DNA of 17,410 bases from JALYNX01 sp040902845 (lineage in GTDB: Bacteria > Actinomycetota > Acidimicrobiia > Spongiisociales > ZC4RG35), in the NCBI GenBank assembly GCA_040902845.1, contig JBBDWM010000030.1:1-17410 (forward strand). The letters are read 5' to 3'. This document shows positions 6,443 to 14,164 of the stretch, piece by piece. The position numbers were made by a program, and so were the translations under genes. The notes beneath the pieces were generated by a model. It searched no databases and had not been told where the DNA came from. It saw only the letters and a list, made by a program, of their open reading frames with translations. Positions within the stretch are counted from its first letter, which is position 1. The number at the start of each line of letters is the position of its first letter.

Positions 6443-7678
6443 TTGATCGTTGAGGTGATCGCGGTGGGCACCGAGCTGCTGCTCGGTCAGATCGTCAATT
6501 CCAACACCTCCTTCATGGGCGCGGCGCTGGCTGAGCGAGGATTCGACGCCCACTACCAACAGACCGTTGGCGACAACATCGAACGGATCGCGTCGGCGAT
6601 CAGGCTGGCCCTCGATCGGTCCGACGCGGTGGTCATAACCGGTGGGATCGGGCCCACCCAGGATGACCTCACCCGGGAGGCGGTGTGCGCCGCCACCGGG
6701 CTCGAGTTGGAGTACAGCGAGGCGTATGCCGAAGAGTTGGAGCAATGGTGGGCACGGCGAGGGAGAGAGATGCCGCCGAGCAACCTGCGTCAGGCCTATC
6801 ACCCGGCGGGCGCCGAACTGCTCCCCAATCCCCGAGGTACCGCACCTGGTCTCGCTCTGAACTATGCAGGGAAATGGATCTTTTGCGTTCCCGGAGTTCC
6901 GGCCGAGATGGAGCATCTGATGATGGTGGAAGTCGTGCCAAGGCTGATCGCCCAGTCCGGGCAGGAGGAAGTGATCGTCAGTCGTGTGATCAGGACTTGG
7001 GGGAGACCGGAGTCTGAGGTGGCAGAGATGCTCGACGACCTCTACACCGGGTCCACCAACCCGTCGATTGCCTTCCTCGCCTCCGCCTCCGAGATCAAGG
7101 TGCGAATCACGGCCAAGGCCGTCGGCGCTATCGAGGCGGAGCGACTTATCGAGCCGGTCGAGCAAGAGGTCAGGTCCCGGCTCGGCGAGAGTGTGTTCGG
7201 AACCGACGACGACACCATCGAGCGGATCCTGTTCCGGTTGCTTTCCGACCGCGGTTACACGATTGGGACGGCCGAATCCATGACCGGTGGCATGGTTGCC
7301 GCTCGTCTCACCGACCTCCCTGGCTCCTCGGCGGTGATGAAGGGCGGTTTGGTGGCCTATCACCCGGAGTTGAAACAGAGGCTGCTTGGAGTGAGCGACG
7401 TCGACGACGTGGTCAATGAGGAGACTGCCATGGCGATGGCCGTCGGCGCCCGGGCCCTTCTCGGTGTCGACGTGGCCGTGGCCGTAACCGGCTCGGCCGG
7501 CCCCGAGCTTCTGGAGAAGCCTGCGGGGACCGTCATCGTCGCCGTGGCCACGCCTGACCAGGTGCGGGGACGCGAGATCCGGTTCACCGGGGACAGGGAG
7601 CGGGTGCGCACCTACGGGACCACGGCCGCCCTGCACCTCACCCGTCTGGCGTTGATCGGGCAATGGTGGGCTCCGTAG
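6443..7678 (+). CDS. cinA: CinA: competence/damage-inducible protein, NMN amidohydrolase type
   Basis: Two-domain CinA of 411 residues. The N-terminal molybdopterin-binding-like domain opens with IVEVIAVGTELLLGQIVNSN and has GGIGPTQDD at 67-75. The C-terminal domain, typical of nicotinamide-nucleotide amidase (PncC), starts near residue 265 with TAESMTGG at 276-283 and has VAVTGSAGP near 350. In characterised relatives the enzyme recycles nicotinamide mononucleotide for NAD salvage. The start is TTG at 6443, which reproduces the family N-terminus; GTG at 6455 would remove four conserved residues. There is no Shine-Dalgarno sequence because the inverted repeat runs up to the start. cinA next to recA is a conserved arrangement. 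The 3' end overlaps thpR. Confidence 0.93.
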   Translation: MIVEVIAVGTELLLGQIVNSNTSFMGAALAERGFDAHYQQTVGDNIERIASAIRLALDRSDAVVITGGIGPTQDDLTREAVCAATGLELEYSEAYAEELEQWWARRGREMPPSNLRQAYHPAGAELLPNPRGTAPGLALNYAGKWIFCVPGVPAEMEHLMMVEVVPRLIAQSGQEEVIVSRVIRTWGRPESEVAEMLDDLYTGSTNPSIAFLASASEIKVRITAKAVGAIEAERLIEPVEQEVRSRLGESVFGTDDDTIERILFRLLSDRGYTIGTAESMTGGMVAARLTDLPGSSAVMKGGLVAYHPELKQRLLGVSDVDDVVNEETAMAMAVGARALLGVDVAVAVTGSAGPELLEKPAGTVIVAVATPDQVRGREIRFTGDRERVRTYGTTAALHLTRLALIGQWWAP

Positions 7679-8214
7679 CGAGGGTGTTCGTCGCGGTCCC
7701 CCTGCCGGCTGAAGTTCGGCTCGCCCTCGATGAGAAGCTTGGACGACACATGGTCCCCGGCAAGGTGGCGCCCCCGGAGAACTGGCATCTCACGCTTCGC
7801 TTCTTCGGGAACGTCGACGAGGTCACCTACCAGCGGATCGTGGCCGAGCTCGACACCGTTGATCTGGGGCAAAGATTCCGGGTGGGACTCGGTGGGCTCG
7901 GGGCGTTCCCGAATCCGAAAAGGGCGACCGTGCTCTGGGTGGGGGTGACCCACGGTGGGGACGAGTTGAGCGAGCTCGCCTTGACTACCGAAGAGGCAGC
8001 ACAGACGGCGGGCCTGCCACCCGAGGAGCGACCGTTCCACCCTCACCTCAGTCTCAGTCGGATCCGTCCTCAGGTCGACGTGAGCAGTCTGATCGAGGCG
8101 TTTGGTGACACCGGGTTCGGGTGGCGGTGTGAGACGATGGTGGTCTACCAATCCCACCTGGAATCAGGTGCTGCCCGATACGAGCCCCTTGAAGTCTTCA
8201 ATTTGAGACGGTAA
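7663..8214 (+). CDS. thpR: RNA 2',3'-cyclic phosphodiesterase (2'-5' RNA ligase family)
   Basis: A 183-residue 2H-phosphoesterase. The two catalytic HxT/Sx motifs are HLTL at 42-45 and HLSL at 128-131, set in the family contexts PENWHLTLRFFGNV and PFHPHLSLSRIR. Members open 2',3'-cyclic phosphate ends of RNA; some can ligate tRNA halves in vitro. The ATG at 7663 overlaps the cinA stop by 16 bases, implying coupling; GTG at 7666 is an alternative. Between cinA and recA this is a common actinobacterial arrangement. No terminator is visible after it, so some readthrough into recA is possible. Confidence 0.92.
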   Translation: MVGSVARVFVAVPLPAEVRLALDEKLGRHMVPGKVAPPENWHLTLRFFGNVDEVTYQRIVAELDTVDLGQRFRVGLGGLGAFPNPKRATVLWVGVTHGGDELSELALTTEEAAQTAGLPPEERPFHPHLSLSRIRPQVDVSSLIEAFGDTGFGWRCETMVVYQSHLESGAARYEPLEVFNLRR

Positions 8215-8222
8215 TACCAATC

Positions 8223-8246
8223 ACGAACACATGTTCGGTCTAGTAT
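8223..8246 (+). promoter_or_regulatory. recA promoter with LexA (SOS) box
   Basis: ACGAAC-ACAT-GTTCGG at 8223-8238 matches the Gram-positive/actinobacterial LexA box (consensus TCGAAC-N4-GTTCGA) with a 10-base palindromic core plus spacer. Two bases later comes a good -10 hexamer TAGTAT at 8241-8246. No convincing -35 element is seen, which is also true of damage-inducible recA promoters in some actinobacteria. Bound LexA would cover the spacer and block polymerase. The leader to the GTG start is about 65-70 nt. Confidence 0.85.
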
Positions 8247-8319
8247 CGGCGAAGCCAGAACTTCTTGTCGGTGGCAAGCGATACGTTGACCGGCATACGA
8301 CTTCGAGGAAGGAGCCGGA

Positions 8320-9384
8320 GTGGAACGTGAACGTGAACGTGATCGTGATAAGGCCCTGGAGATGGCGCTCAGCCAGATCGAGCGGCAGTTTGGCAAGGGC
8401 GCCATCATGAAAATGGGGGAGGCGGCCAATCGCAAGGTGGATGTCATCTCCACCGGTGCCCTTTCCCTCGACCTGGCATTGGGGATCGGCGGCGTGCCCC
8501 GGGGCCGCATCGTCGAGCTCTACGGGCCGGAAAGCTCGGGTAAGACCAGCCTCGCCCTTCACATCGTGGCCGAGGCGCAGCGCAACGGGGGGATCGCCGC
8601 CTTCATCGACGCCGAGCACGCCCTCGACCCCATCTACGCCAAGGCGATCGGGGTCGATGTCGACGAGCTTCTCATCTCTCAGCCCGACACGGGGGAGCAG
8701 GCTCTGGAGATCGCCGACATGCTGATCCGCTCCGGAGCTCTCGATGTGCTGGTGATCGACTCGGTGGCGGCCCTGGTGCCCCGCGCCGAGATCGAGGGGG
8801 AGATGGGTGATAGCCATGTCGGGCTCCAGGCGAGATTGATGTCACAGGCCATGCGCAAACTGGCCGGGAACCTGCACAAGTCGAGGACCACCGCAATCTT
8901 CATCAACCAGCTTCGGGAGAAGATAGGGGTGATTTACGGGTCACCGGAGGTAACCCCCGGTGGGCGGGCGCTGAAGTTCTACTCAACGGTCCGTCTTGAC
9001 ATCCGTCGTGTCGAGACCATCAAGGACGGCGCAGAGAGTGTCGGGAACCGGGTGAAGGTCAAGGTGGCCAAGAACAAGATGGCCCCTCCGTTCCGTCTTG
9101 CCGAATTCGACATCATGTTCGGCCATGGGATCTCCCGCGAGGGCAGTCTCCTCGATGTGGCCGTGGATCTTGGGGTGGTTCGTAAGAGTGGCGCCTGGTT
9201 CACCTTCGACGACGACCAACTGGGTCAGGGTCGGGAGAACTCCAAGCGTTTCCTCAGGGAAAACCCCGAAGTGGCGATGCAACTCCAGGCCAAGGTCTAC
9301 GAGATGGTGGGTCTCAGCGAGAAGCCTGAGGATTCGGTGACCGAAGAGCCAGTCCCCGAGGATGCATCATCGCTGGAGGAGTAG
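8320..9384 (+). CDS. recA: Recombinase RecA
   Basis: Complete 354-residue RecA, the strand-exchange ATPase and coprotease for LexA self-cleavage. Walker A GPESSGKT is at 69-76, Walker B LVIDS at 144-148, the L2 region INQLREKIGVIYGSPEVTPGG follows residue 195, and the C-terminal domain ends in an acidic tail (PEDSVTEEPVPEDASSLEE). There is no intein. The GTG start at 8320 is fixed by AGGAAGGAG at 8306-8314. The N-terminus is unusual, MERERERDRDK, encoded by tandem hexanucleotides. Expression is expected to be LexA-controlled from the box at 8223-8238. No recX follows, although recX commonly follows recA in actinobacteria. Confidence 0.98.
   Translation: MERERERDRDKALEMALSQIERQFGKGAIMKMGEAANRKVDVISTGALSLDLALGIGGVPRGRIVELYGPESSGKTSLALHIVAEAQRNGGIAAFIDAEHALDPIYAKAIGVDVDELLISQPDTGEQALEIADMLIRSGALDVLVIDSVAALVPRAEIEGEMGDSHVGLQARLMSQAMRKLAGNLHKSRTTAIFINQLREKIGVIYGSPEVTPGGRALKFYSTVRLDIRRVETIKDGAESVGNRVKVKVAKNKMAPPFRLAEFDIMFGHGISREGSLLDVAVDLGVVRKSGAWFTFDDDQLGQGRENSKRFLRENPEVAMQLQAKVYEMVGLSEKPEDSVTEEPVPEDASSLEE
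8323..8346 (+). repeat. Tandem hexanucleotide at the start of recA
   Basis: Three perfect copies of GAACGT (8323-8340) followed by the variant GATCGT (8341-8346) encode Glu-Arg three times and then Asp-Arg. The unit length is a multiple of three, so slippage would change length without breaking the frame. Unlike contingency repeats it cannot switch the gene off. Confidence 0.75.
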
Positions 9385-9408
9385 TCGTTTCACTCTCGGT
9401 TCCCGGTG

Positions 9409-9533
9409 TACTATCCGGGTCAGCACACGAAAACACTTTTGAACAGCAAACCGGAGAGAGAAACGTGATCAGGAGGAGCGACCGAGCCGACGGGTGATTT
9501 CACTCGCTTTCGTCGCTAACTCCGTTCGTGTGC
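9409..9533 (+). promoter_or_regulatory. Candidate rny leader with promoter and long-range inverted repeat
   Basis: The recA-rny gap is 198 bp. TACTAT at 9409-9414 is a plausible -10, with only a weak -35 upstream. GCACACGAA at 9423-9431 is an exact reverse complement of TTCGTGTGC at 9525-9533, and the latter overlaps the left arm of the hairpin at 9530-9554, so the two pairings compete. A second possible stem is AGCGAC 9477-9482 with GTCGCT 9512-9517. This resembles an attenuator layout, but short complementary stretches arise by chance and the role is inferred. Confidence 0.3.
9465..9497 (+). CDS. Possible 10-codon leader peptide before rny
   Basis: GTG at 9465 follows GGAGAGAG at 9453-9460 with four bases between and opens a frame for MIRRSDRADG, closed by TGA at 9495-9497. 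Two consecutive AGG arginine codons sit at positions 3-4. It lies between a possible promoter and the hairpin at 9530-9554. A frame this short can easily occur by chance; the spacing to the RBS is the only positive evidence. Confidence 0.25.
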   Translation: MIRRSDRADG

Positions 9534-9554
9534 CGAGCCCATAGGGCTCGGCAC
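9530..9554 (+). terminator. Perfect 11-bp hairpin between recA and rny
   Basis: GTGCCGAGCCC (9530-9540), loop ATA, GGGCTCGGCAC (9544-9554): a perfect G+C-rich stem with a three-base loop, followed by GTCTGTTT. The trailing T run is short and interrupted, so it may be a weak intrinsic terminator for recA, an attenuator ahead of rny, or an mRNA-stabilising structure. Confidence 0.6.
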
Positions 9555-9582
9555 GTCTGTTTCCATCCCCGGGGGAAGGACC

Positions 9583-11127
9583 ATGATGGAAAACCCCCTG
9601 GCGATAGCGCTCAGTGTCCTGGGGCTCGCCATCGGCCTCGGCTTTGGGTACCTCCTGGCCCGTCTCGCCGTGACCAGGCGACGGGAACGGAATGGGGTCT
9701 CGGCCGAGGACGCGATGACCTCGGCGCGTCTCGATGCTCAGCGAATCCTGGCCAAGGCCGAAGAAGAAAGTAGGGCCAAGGCAGAGACCTACCGGGAGCG
9801 GGAAGAGGCCAACCTCGAGCACCGCCGTCTTGAGTCATCGAGCCTCGAATCCAGGCTCGCCCAGCGCGAGGAGACCCTCGATCAGCGTGCCTCCAACCTG
9901 GCACAACGGGAGAAGATGCTCATCGACCGCGAGGAAGAGCTCAACGATTCTCGGGGTCAGGTGGAGCATCTCAAGGAAGAGGCCCGATTCCGGCTCGAGC
10001 AGCTAGCCGGCATCGATGTCAACGCCGCCAAGACCGAGATGCTGGCCCAGGTCGAGGATGAAGCGAGACGCGAAGCCATGATCGTGGTCCGAGATCTGGA
10101 GATAAAGGCCCGTGAGGAGGCCGATCGGCGGGCAAGGAGGATCCTGGCCACGGCGATCCAACGTCTGGCCTCCGAGGTGGTAACCGAGACCACTGTTTCG
10201 GTGATCCAACTCCCCTCCGACGACATGAAGGGCCGGATCATCGGTCGTGAGGGTCGAAACATCCGTCACCTCGAATCGGTCACCGGCACCAATCTGATCG
10301 TCGACGACACCCCCGAGGCTGTCTCGGTGTCTTCCTTTGACCCGATCCGTCGTGAGGTGGCCCGGATCACCCTCGAGAAGCTGGTGGCCGACGGGCGCAT
10401 TCACCCCGCCTCCATCGAAGAGGCATACGAGAAGGCTCGTGCCGAGGTCGAGGCGAGCATCCGAGACGCCGGGGAGTGGGCCTTGGTCGAAGCCGGCGTG
10501 TCGAGGATGCACGCCGAGTTGGTGACCTTGATGGGTCGTCTCAAGTACCGGACCTCATACGGCCAGAACGTGCTCAATCATTTGGTGGAAACGGCGCACA
10601 TCGCATCGATGCTCGCCTCCGAGCTTGGGATCGACCCGGCTCCGGTGAAACGGGCCGCTCTGCTCCATGACGTCGGCAAGGCCGTGACTCACGAAGTCGA
10701 AGGCTCCCATGCTTTGATTGGTGCCGAGATCGCCCGTCGTTTCGACGAGGACCCTGCGGTGGTCCACGGCATCGAGGCTCATCACAACGAAGTGGAGCCG
10801 CGGACGATCCTGGCCGTGATTGTGCAGGCCGCCGATGCAGTTTCTGCTGCGCGCCCCGGCGCTCGGCGCGAGACCCTCGAGGGCTATGTCAAGCGACTCG
10901 AGCGGTTGGAGACGCTGGCTCTCGAGTTCCCCGGGGTCGACCATGTCTTCGCCCTCCAGGCGGGCCGCGAAGTGAGGGTCGTGGTGGATCCTGGTGAGGT
11001 TGGTGACCTCGAGGCGCGGGAGCTTTCTCGGAAGATCGCCCGTAAACTCGAAGAGGACCTCCAGTATCCGGGTCAGATCCAGGTGACCGTGATTCGGGAG
11101 TTCCGGGCCACCGACTTTGCTCGCTGA
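9583..11127 (+). CDS. rny: Ribonuclease Y
   Basis: Membrane-anchored endoribonuclease that initiates mRNA decay. The 514-residue protein has an N-terminal membrane segment at about 6-28 and a long charged coiled coil to about residue 190. A KH RNA-binding domain follows with GRIIGREGRNIRHLE, then an HD domain whose LLHDVGKA places the His-Asp pair at 362-363, and a conserved C-terminus ending QVTVIREFRATDFAR. Tandem ATGs occur at 9583 and 9586; GGAAGGA at 9574-9580 is better spaced for the second. The order cinA-recA-rny-miaB matches the Firmicute arrangement. RNase Y is missing from streptomycetes and mycobacteria, which favours a deep-branching lineage here. Confidence 0.95.
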   Translation: MMENPLAIALSVLGLAIGLGFGYLLARLAVTRRRERNGVSAEDAMTSARLDAQRILAKAEEESRAKAETYREREEANLEHRRLESSSLESRLAQREETLDQRASNLAQREKMLIDREEELNDSRGQVEHLKEEARFRLEQLAGIDVNAAKTEMLAQVEDEARREAMIVVRDLEIKAREEADRRARRILATAIQRLASEVVTETTVSVIQLPSDDMKGRIIGREGRNIRHLESVTGTNLIVDDTPEAVSVSSFDPIRREVARITLEKLVADGRIHPASIEEAYEKARAEVEASIRDAGEWALVEAGVSRMHAELVTLMGRLKYRTSYGQNVLNHLVETAHIASMLASELGIDPAPVKRAALLHDVGKAVTHEVEGSHALIGAEIARRFDEDPAVVHGIEAHHNEVEPRTILAVIVQAADAVSAARPGARRETLEGYVKRLERLETLALEFPGVDHVFALQAGREVRVVVDPGEVGDLEARELSRKIARKLEEDLQYPGQIQVTVIREFRATDFAR

Positions 11128-11136
11128 GGCAGGCAC

Positions 11137-12525
11137 ATGACCCAGAGCGTTCTTTTACCCAGCCCAACATTGCGCGAACCGGCCCGGCGTCAGCCGACAC
11201 GTCTGGGCAAGCGCTATTTCATACGCACCTTCGGGTGTCAGATGAATGAGCACGACTCAGAGCGCATTGCGGGTCTCTTCGAGGTCGACGGGATGACTGC
11301 GGCCGACGGTTTCGGGACCGCCGACGTGGTCTACATCAACACCTGCACGATCAGGGAGAACGCCGACAACCGGATGTACGGCAACCTCGGGCAAATGAAG
11401 GCGATCAAGGACCTCAACCCGGACATGCTGTTGGTGGTCGGCGGGTGTGCGGCCCAGAAAGAGCGCCAGATAATCCGCGAGCGGGCGCCGTGGGTGGACG
11501 TGGTGATGGGCACCCACAACTTGGACCGGGTGCTCGACCTCATGGACCACGCCGAGCAGTGGGGCCCGATCACCGAGGTCGTCGACGAGTTGCAGGCCAT
11601 GCCTTCCTCGCTCCCGGTCAAACGCGAGTTGGAGCATTCGGCCTGGGTGACCATCCAGGTCGGCTGCAACAACACTTGCACCTTCTGCATCGTCCCCTCG
11701 GTGCGTGGTGTCGAGGTTTCGCGTCGTCCCGGTGACATCGTCCGCGAGGTGGAGCGTCTCGCCTCCGAGGGGGTGGTCGAGGTCACTCTGCTCGGTCAGA
11801 ACGTGGATACCTATGGTCGTGACCTGGCGCTCGACGGCCGCCGCCGGCCGATCTTTGCCGAGCTACTGCGTCGGGTGGGGTCGGTCGATGGGATCAGGAG
11901 GGTTCGGTTCACCAGCCCCCACCCCAATGACTTCCGTGAGGAGGTCGCCCTGGCCATGGCAGAGACCGAGGCGGTTTGCGAGCACCTCCATTTCCCCCTC
12001 CAGTCGGGGTCCGATCGGGTCCTGGCCTCGATGCATCGGGGGTACACCCGGCGCAAGTACATGGACAGGCTGGCAATGGCCCGGGACACGATCCCCGGTC
12101 TGGCGGTTTCGACCGACGTCATCGTGGGTTTCCCCGGCGAGACCGATCAGGATTTCGAAGCCACCCTCGATGTGGTTGAGGAGGCGCAGTTCGATTCGGC
12201 CTTCATGTTCATCTTCTCGGCCCGTCCCGGGACCAGAGCCGCCGACATGGTTGCGGATTTCGTTTCGGACGACGTGATCAAGGAGCGCTTTGCCCGACTT
12301 GTCGAGGTCCAGGACCGGATCTCGCACCGGCGCAATCGAGAGATGGTGGGCCGGAGGGTTGAGGTGCTGAGTGAGGGGCCCTCGAAACGGGATGCGAACG
12401 TGGCAACCACCCGAACCCGAACCGGGAAGCTGGTTCACGTCAATGGCAGCCATCCATCCGGCTCGTTCTTCGATATCGAGGTGATCTCCTCGAAACCGCA
12501 TCATCTGATGGGGAGACCTGTCTGA
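11137..12525 (+). CDS. miaB: tRNA-2-methylthio-N6-dimethylallyladenosine synthase MiaB
   Basis: Radical-SAM methylthiotransferase that converts i6A37 to ms2i6A37 in tRNAs reading UNN codons, using the product of MiaA encoded just downstream. In the 462-residue protein the UPF0004 domain starts KRYFIRTFGCQMNEHDSE with C34, C70 and C104. The radical-SAM motif CNNTCTFC carries C177, C181 and C184, followed by IVPSVRG. A TRAM domain occupies roughly residues 395-460. TFGCQMN identifies MiaB rather than RimO. It begins 9 bases after the rny stop with only a weak RBS (GAGGCAGG), and its TGA overlaps the probable CTG start of miaA. Confidence 0.96.
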   Translation: MTQSVLLPSPTLREPARRQPTRLGKRYFIRTFGCQMNEHDSERIAGLFEVDGMTAADGFGTADVVYINTCTIRENADNRMYGNLGQMKAIKDLNPDMLLVVGGCAAQKERQIIRERAPWVDVVMGTHNLDRVLDLMDHAEQWGPITEVVDELQAMPSSLPVKRELEHSAWVTIQVGCNNTCTFCIVPSVRGVEVSRRPGDIVREVERLASEGVVEVTLLGQNVDTYGRDLALDGRRRPIFAELLRRVGSVDGIRRVRFTSPHPNDFREEVALAMAETEAVCEHLHFPLQSGSDRVLASMHRGYTRRKYMDRLAMARDTIPGLAVSTDVIVGFPGETDQDFEATLDVVEEAQFDSAFMFIFSARPGTRAADMVADFVSDDVIKERFARLVEVQDRISHRRNREMVGRRVEVLSEGPSKRDANVATTRTRTGKLVHVNGSHPSGSFFDIEVISSKPHHLMGRPV

Positions 12526-13418
12526 ACAGGGTTCTGGCTCTGCTCGGGCCGACCGCCGCCGGCAAGACCGAGGTGGCGGTGCAGGTGGCGGAGCGACTCG
12601 GCGCCGAGATCATCTCGGTCGATTCCATGCAGGTATATGTGGGCATGGACATCGGCACCGCGAAGCCGAACCTCGTCGAGCGAAGAGACGTCCCCCATCA
12701 CATGATCGATGTCGCCGAGCCCGAGATCGAGTTCACGGTTGCCGACTTCCGACGTATCGGGCGGGGAATCCTCGAATCGTCGGAATCCGCCAGCATGCTG
12801 ATCACGGGAGGCTCCGGACTGCATTTCCGGGCCCTCGTGGACCCCATGAGCTTCGCCCCGACCGACCCGGAGCTCCGCGCAGAACTGGAGGAGACGCCAA
12901 TCGAGGAGGTGCTCGCCGAGTTGCGCCGTGTCGACCCTGAAGTCGACCGTCATGTCGATATGGCGAATCCGCGTCGGTTGATCAGGGCTGTTGAGGTCTG
13001 GCGGCTGTCCGGCGAGACACCAAGTCAGCGGGCATCCAGCGCAGAAGCCGAAGACCTTCGCCGGTATGTGCCGGAGATCGAGTTCATGGCGATTGGTGTT
13101 GATCCGGGCGATGCGCTGGACCAGCGGGTGGAGGCCAGGTTGGAGGAGATGCGCGCCGGGGGTCTGGTGGAGGAGGTAAATGGGCTCCGGCAACGTCTGG
13201 GGAGGACGGCGCGCAATGCTGTCGGCTACCGCGAAATCTTGGACGCACTCGAGGGGCTGTGCAGTCTCGATGAGGCGTTCGAGCGGGCGGCCCGCAACAC
13301 GAGGAAGCTGGCTCGCAAGCAGCGGACGTGGTTTCAGCGTGATCCCCGGATTCGTTGGATACCCTGGCTCGATGACATCGCAGGTCGAGTCGATCGTGTC
13401 CTGGAGGCGATGAGTTGA
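12522..13418 (+). CDS. miaA: tRNA dimethylallyltransferase MiaA, probable CTG start
   Basis: Transfers a dimethylallyl group to A37 of tRNA, the step before MiaB. From the proposed CTG the protein is 298 residues, normal for MiaA, and begins MNRVLALLGPTAAGKTEVAV with the P-loop at 9-16. ISVDSMQVYVGMDIGTAKP follows with the catalytic-type Asp34. The first standard start in frame is GTG 12573, which would delete the P-loop. No ATG, GTG or TTG lies in frame between the P-loop and the upstream region I checked (from about 12423). CTG at 12522 overlaps the miaB stop as CTGA, mirroring the ATGA/TTGA junctions elsewhere, and GGGGAG at 12510-12515 is spaced 6 bases ahead. Its own stop overlaps dapF. 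Confidence 0.93.
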   Translation: MNRVLALLGPTAAGKTEVAVQVAERLGAEIISVDSMQVYVGMDIGTAKPNLVERRDVPHHMIDVAEPEIEFTVADFRRIGRGILESSESASMLITGGSGLHFRALVDPMSFAPTDPELRAELEETPIEEVLAELRRVDPEVDRHVDMANPRRLIRAVEVWRLSGETPSQRASSAEAEDLRRYVPEIEFMAIGVDPGDALDQRVEARLEEMRAGGLVEEVNGLRQRLGRTARNAVGYREILDALEGLCSLDEAFERAARNTRKLARKQRTWFQRDPRIRWIPWLDDIAGRVDRVLEAMS

Positions 13419-14164
13419 GTGGGTTCGAATTCACGAAGATGCAGGGGCTGGGCAACGACTTCGTGCTCATCGACGGCCCTGCCCGGTTGACCGTCGACGA
13501 GGTGGCTCTGCTCTGCGACCGGCGTCGGGGGGTCGGTGCCGACGGTGTCCTGGTGGTAACGCCGGGGAACCCGATTGCGATGGACTACTGGAACGCTGAC
13601 GGGAGCCCCGCCGAGATGTGCGGCAATGGGTTGCGGTGTGTGGCTCGCTACGCACGGGATCGTGGCTGGGTGACCGAGGACGAATTCGGGGTCGACACCC
13701 CGGTCGGGCTGCGTCGGGTCCGGCTCCTCGGCGAGCTATTGGAGGCCGAGATGGGGACGCCGCTCCTCGAAGGCGAGGAGACGATCGAAGGTCATGTCTA
13801 TCACCTGGTGGACATCGGCAACCCCCATGCGGTGCGGGTGGTGGACGATCCCGCTGATATCGATGTCCGCACGGTCGGGCCGGTCGTGGCGCAGCAGGTC
13901 GGGTTCGACGCCGGTTGCAACGTCGAGTTCGTCTCGGTCGTAGGTGAGGTGCTGACCATGCGGGTCTGGGAGCGCGGGATCGGAGAGACCCTGGCGTGTG
14001 GCACCGGTATGGCCGCTGCCGTCGCGGTCGCCCTGAAGGGGGCGGATGGCTCGATGATTGTGAATGTCCGAGGGGGGACCGGATCGGTCGAGATCCGTGA
14101 CGGGATCGCCTGGCTTACAGGTCCGGCCGAATACTCGTTCCGCGGGGTTTGGGATCAGGGATAG
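13415..14164 (+). CDS. dapF: Diaminopimelate epimerase
   Basis: Converts LL- to meso-diaminopimelate for lysine and peptidoglycan synthesis. The 249-residue protein contains the family start FTKMQGLGNDFVLID. The two catalytic cysteines are C69 in MCGNGLRC and C195 in LACGTGMAA, with ERGIGET before the second. It is somewhat shorter than the usual ~270-290 residues, with compact loops but all active-site blocks. The start is TTG 13415, overlapping the miaA stop as TTGA, with GGAGG at 13402-13406. Its 3' end overlaps the convergent lexA gene by 10 bases, so no separate terminator fits between them. Confidence 0.95.
   Translation: MSGFEFTKMQGLGNDFVLIDGPARLTVDEVALLCDRRRGVGADGVLVVTPGNPIAMDYWNADGSPAEMCGNGLRCVARYARDRGWVTEDEFGVDTPVGLRRVRLLGELLEAEMGTPLLEGEETIEGHVYHLVDIGNPHAVRVVDDPADIDVRTVGPVVAQQVGFDAGCNVEFVSVVGEVLTMRVWERGIGETLACGTGMAAAVAVALKGADGSMIVNVRGGTGSVEIRDGIAWLTGPAEYSFRGVWDQG

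Noticed and set aside
6080..7663. 527-codon open frame on the minus strand, antisense to cinA
   Set aside because: It is rich in His, Arg, Gly and Asp with no domain signature and lies exactly opposite cinA, whose plus-strand motifs are intact. Long antisense frames are expected in high-G+C DNA.
5003..12525. rimO and miaB as a recent duplication
   Set aside because: They are distinct subfamilies with different diagnostic motifs (GCAKNQVDSE versus TFGCQMNEHDSE) and are normal companions in bacterial genomes.
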